This document shows positions 61,445 through 64,000 of a DNA stretch of 64,000 bases, piece by piece. The first letter of the stretch is position 1; each line of letters opens with the position of its first letter. Below the pieces are notes generated by a model. The model was not told the origin of the DNA and made no database searches. It was given only the letters and a program-made list of their open reading frames with translations. This DNA comes from JAFALK01 sp042701975 (lineage in GTDB: Bacteria; Pseudomonadota; Gammaproteobacteria; Burkholderiales; Burkholderiaceae_C): NCBI GenBank assembly GCA_042701975.1, contig CP170561.1, positions 1,302,001-1,366,000 on the forward strand, read 5' to 3'. The position numbers were made by a program, and so were the translations under genes.

Positions 61445-62718
61445 GATGTGGCGTCCTGCTTCTTTCCGAAGCTCTCGGGGATCTTGATCAGTGCTGCCAT
61501 CACCAGCGAAGGCAGCGTGCACAGCAGCACCCAGGCGAAGAAGTGCGAGTAGCCAAGCTGATCCTGCAGCGCGCCGCTCCACATGCCGGGCAGCATCATG
61601 CCCAGCGCCATGAAGCCCGTGCAGATGGCGTAGTGCGCCGTCTTGTGGGCGCCATCGGCGACCAGCACCATGTACATCATGTAGGCCGTGAAGCCCAGGC
61701 CATAACCGAACTGTTCGACGGCAAGTGCAGTACAGATCAGGGGCAGGCTGGTGGTCTGCGATTGCGCCAGCAGCAAGAAGACGACGTTGGGCACGTGCAT
61801 GACCAACACCAGCGGCCACAGCACGCGCTTCAGGCCGAAGCGGCTCACCACCCAGCCGCCCAGCAGGCCGCCCAGCGTCAATGCGGCCACGCCGACCGTG
61901 CCGTAGGCCAGCCCCACTTGCTCGTTCGACAAGCCCAGTCCGCCCGCTGCGGCCTTGTCCTTCAGGAAAGGCACGGCCAGCTTCAGCAGCTGCGCCTCAG
62001 GGAAGCGGTAGAGCAGCAAAAAGCCCAGCGTGACGAGGATGCCCGGCTTCTTGAAGTAGGCCAGAAAGACCTGGCCGAAGTCGCGCCAGAAGTCGCCACC
62101 GCGAGCAGCGGCACGATCCTCGCTCGGCCGCGGCAGCGCGCGCCAATGCCAGGCGCCCAGCAGCACGAAGGCGCCGGCTAGCAGCCAGAACACCATCGAC
62201 CAGGCCAGCGCCGTGTTGCCCAGTGTGGTCTGCAGATGGCCTGCAAACGCCACCAGCCCGCCCTGCACGCTGATGTTGGCGAGCCGGTAGCAGGTAGATC
62301 GCACGCCGATGAAGGCGGCCTGATCTCCGGAATCCTGCGCCAGCAGATAGAAGCCGTCGGCGGCGATGTCGTGCGAGGCCGAGGCAAAGGCCATCAGCCA
62401 CAGCACGGCCAGGCTCATGCGGAAGAAGCCCGAGCCCGGCAGCGTCAACGCCACCAGGGCCAGCGCCACGGCCACACAGAACTGCAGCGCCCAGATCCAG
62501 CCGCGCTTGGTGCCGATCAGCTCCGCCAGCGGCGACCACAGCGGCTTGATCACCCACGGCAGGTAGAGCCAGCTCGTGTAGAACGCGATCTCGGTGTTGC
62601 TGATCCCCATGTCCTTGTACATGACGACCGAGAGGGCCATCACCACGGCATAGGGAATGCCTTGCGCGAAGTAAAGGCTGGGGATCCAGCTCCAGGGACT
62701 TGGCTTGTTCGTCTTCAT
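61441..62718 (-). CDS. AmpG-like MFS muropeptide permease
   Basis: A 425-residue 12-helix transporter. PSLYFAQGIPYAVVMALSVVMYKDMGISNTEI and WLYLPWVIKPLWSPLAE match the AmpG group, which imports anhydro-muropeptides, and its SHDIAADGFYLLAQ motif is also typical. It overlaps murQ upstream (ATGA) and the NagX-like gene downstream (GTGA), which supports a role in importing a MurNAc-containing sugar or muropeptide. Confidence 0.9.
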   Translation of the reverse strand: MKTNKPSPWSWIPSLYFAQGIPYAVVMALSVVMYKDMGISNTEIAFYTSWLYLPWVIKPLWSPLAELIGTKRGWIWALQFCVAVALALVALTLPGSGFFRMSLAVLWLMAFASASHDIAADGFYLLAQDSGDQAAFIGVRSTCYRLANISVQGGLVAFAGHLQTTLGNTALAWSMVFWLLAGAFVLLGAWHWRALPRPSEDRAAARGGDFWRDFGQVFLAYFKKPGILVTLGFLLLYRFPEAQLLKLAVPFLKDKAAAGGLGLSNEQVGLAYGTVGVAALTLGGLLGGWVVSRFGLKRVLWPLVLVMHVPNVVFLLLAQSQTTSLPLICTALAVEQFGYGLGFTAYMMYMVLVADGAHKTAHYAICTGFMALGMMLPGMWSGALQDQLGYSHFFAWVLLCTLPSLVMAALIKIPESFGKKQDATS

Positions 62719-63596
62719 GCGCCCAGCGCGGCGCGCACGCTGCCTTGTGCGGCGTCCAGGCGTGCCTGCGCCTCAGTCGGCGTCACGCCCAGCTTCACCA
62801 CCACGATGGCCCACTTCACGCTCTGCCCGCATTGGTCCAGGGCCGCGCGAGCGGTGGCTTCGTCGCAGCCGGCGGCGCGCATCGTCAGCGCCACGGTGCG
62901 GCGCACCAGCTTCTTGTTGGTGGCCTGCACGTCCACCATCAGGTTGCCGTAGACCTTGTTCAGCCGAACCATCAGGCTGGACGAGAAGGTGTTCAGTGCC
63001 ATCTTCTGCGCGCTGCCGGCCTTGAGCCGCGTGCTGCCCGAGATCACTTCGGAGCCCGTGTCCAGCAGCACGCCGATCTCCGCCTGCGTGATCACGGGCG
63101 CGCCGGGGTTGTTGGCCAGGCCGATGGTCAGTGCGCCGGCGGCGCGGGCGGCTTCGATGGCACCCAGCACGTAGGGCGTGCCGCCCGAGGCCGCGATGCC
63201 CAGCAGCACGTCGTTCGGGCCCGGCTTGAGCGCGGCGATGTCGTTCGCGCCCAGCGCGTGGTCGTCTTCCGCGCCTTCCACGGCGACGAACATGGCGCCC
63301 TGGCCGCCGGCCAGTACGGCAATCGCACGGTCATTCGGCCAGCCGAAGGTGGGGCGCAGCTCCACGCTGTCCAGCACGCCCAGGCGCCCCGAAGTGCCGG
63401 CGCCAGCATAGAGCAGGCGGCCGCCGGCCTGGATGCGCGGCAGGGCGGCGTCCACGGCGGCAGCCAGTTGCGGGGCTGCAGCGCGCACGGCATTCACGGC
63501 ATTGAGCTGATCGTCCACGAAGGCCGTCACCAGGTCCGGCGTGTTGTAAAGATCAAGGTCGGCGTGCAGGGAGCTGGGGGTTTCTGTCTTGAGCAT
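62715..63596 (-). CDS. murQ: N-acetylmuramic acid 6-phosphate etherase
   Basis: A 293-residue SIS-domain enzyme that removes lactate from MurNAc-6-phosphate to give GlcNAc-6-phosphate. Landmarks: YAGAGTSGRLGVLDSVELRPTFG, EGAEDD, LLGIAASGGTPYVLGAI, GSEVISGSTRLKAGSAQK and KVYGNLMVDVQATNKKL. It heads a four-gene overlapping operon. The kinase AnmK or a MurNAc PTS needed to supply its substrate is not seen in the window. Confidence 0.96.
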   Translation of the reverse strand: MLKTETPSSLHADLDLYNTPDLVTAFVDDQLNAVNAVRAAAPQLAAAVDAALPRIQAGGRLLYAGAGTSGRLGVLDSVELRPTFGWPNDRAIAVLAGGQGAMFVAVEGAEDDHALGANDIAALKPGPNDVLLGIAASGGTPYVLGAIEAARAAGALTIGLANNPGAPVITQAEIGVLLDTGSEVISGSTRLKAGSAQKMALNTFSSSLMVRLNKVYGNLMVDVQATNKKLVRRTVALTMRAAGCDEATARAALDQCGQSVKWAIVVVKLGVTPTEAQARLDAAQGSVRAALGA

Positions 63597-63804
63597 GGTT
63601 TTCACAAATCCTTCGCGGGGCACTCTAGGGAGGGGCCGGCCGGTCGGCCAATGCCCAGACCCATTGCTCCCATAACCGCCGCTCATCACAATCGGCCTGC
63701 TGGCAGTGTAAGGATTGCAGTTCGGATCCCGACAGACGCCGGCTGGTCGAGAAATAGAAAACACTCGGCCCGCGTTCATCCAACTTTCTGTACAGGAGAC
63801 TCGC

Positions 63805-64000
63805 ATGCAACAAACTCTCAAGACCGGTCTCGGCATCGCCGCCGCCGCCGCCGCCCTGTTCGCCCTCAGCGGGCCCCTCACCGTGGCCTCGGCCGCGGAT
63901 GCGGCTGGCGTGAAGTGCGTCGGTGGCAACGGCTGCAAGGGCAAGTCGGACTGCAAGACCGCCAAGAACGAGTGCAAGGGCCAGAACGGCTGCAAGGGCC
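63805..64000 (+). CDS. bufA2: BufA2-family periplasmic bufferin-type metallophore, 3' end outside window
   Basis: The first 65 codons encode a signal peptide (residues 1-28, LGIAAAAAALFALSGPLTVASA) and a Cys-rich mature part with VKCVGGNGCKGKSDCKTA, NECKGQNGCKG, the repeated CKG pattern of BufA2 bufferins. These ribosomally made periplasmic peptides have cysteines modified by BufB/BufC to bind copper. AGGAGA lies before the ATG. bufB (DUF692) and bufC should follow outside the window. Confidence 0.85.
   Translation, partial: MQQTLKTGLGIAAAAAALFALSGPLTVASAADAAGVKCVGGNGCKGKSDCKTAKNECKGQNGCKG

Overview
The window reads as chromosome of a GC-rich betaproteobacterium of the order Burkholderiales, most likely the Rubrivivax/Leptothrix/Roseateles group. 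This is an inference from strong G/C bias at third positions, PEP-CTERM surface proteins, bufferin, SelD/SelU, RecG, PanBC, Tgt and QueA of betaproteobacterial type, and a Cys199/Cys208 OxyR. No rRNA, tRNA or CRISPR array was seen. About 65 genes are supported, densely packed, many joined by 4-bp ATGA/GTGA overlaps.

Left part (1-14.3 kb): a truncated membrane protein with a T5orf172 (GIY-YIG-like) domain; a LacI regulator with a palindromic operator and a small coupled gene; a threonine-aldolase-like enzyme, a MOSC protein, an Old Yellow Enzyme and a beta-helix protein; rlmJ followed by a PEP-CTERM-associated CAAX protease; an XRE regulator; then a run of overlapping genes (YiaA-like, small membrane protein, DUF2145, Tat-type amidohydrolase, and an LplT-PlsC fusion broken by one extra C).

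Middle (14.4-37.9 kb): three PEP-CTERM proteins (two behind a perfect sigma-54 promoter), tgt and queA, two solute-binding or membrane genes, an ECF41 sigma factor with its partner carboxymuconolactone decarboxylase and a textbook ECF41 promoter, recG, a dihaem peroxidase, two glycine-rich lipoproteins (one a cyclophilin), panBC, oxyR, an OPT transporter, prfC, an AidB-type dehydrogenase and a TetR regulator.

Right part (38-64 kb): a hipBA toxin-antitoxin pair with an AT-rich control region; a peptide ABC transporter (dppBCDF) directly behind two paralogous lipoprotein amidases; selD/selU; a chemoreceptor; an aldo/keto reductase-MFS-LysR locus; an IS110/IS1111 insertion sequence sitting in the CTAG shared by two convergent stop codons; frmA; a small lower-GC accessory patch with an effector-like Ser/Pro-rich protein, broken frames and an IS110 remnant; a four-gene operon murQ - AmpG-like permease - NagX-like acyltransferase - DigH-like glycoside hydrolase; and the start of a bufferin (bufA2) gene cut by the window end.

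Main themes: two separate operons appear dedicated to salvage of peptidoglycan (amidases plus peptide importer; DigH plus permease plus MurQ), and the insertion sequence carries internal copies of both of its own junction sequences in its 3' non-coding end, as expected for a bridge/seeker guide RNA.
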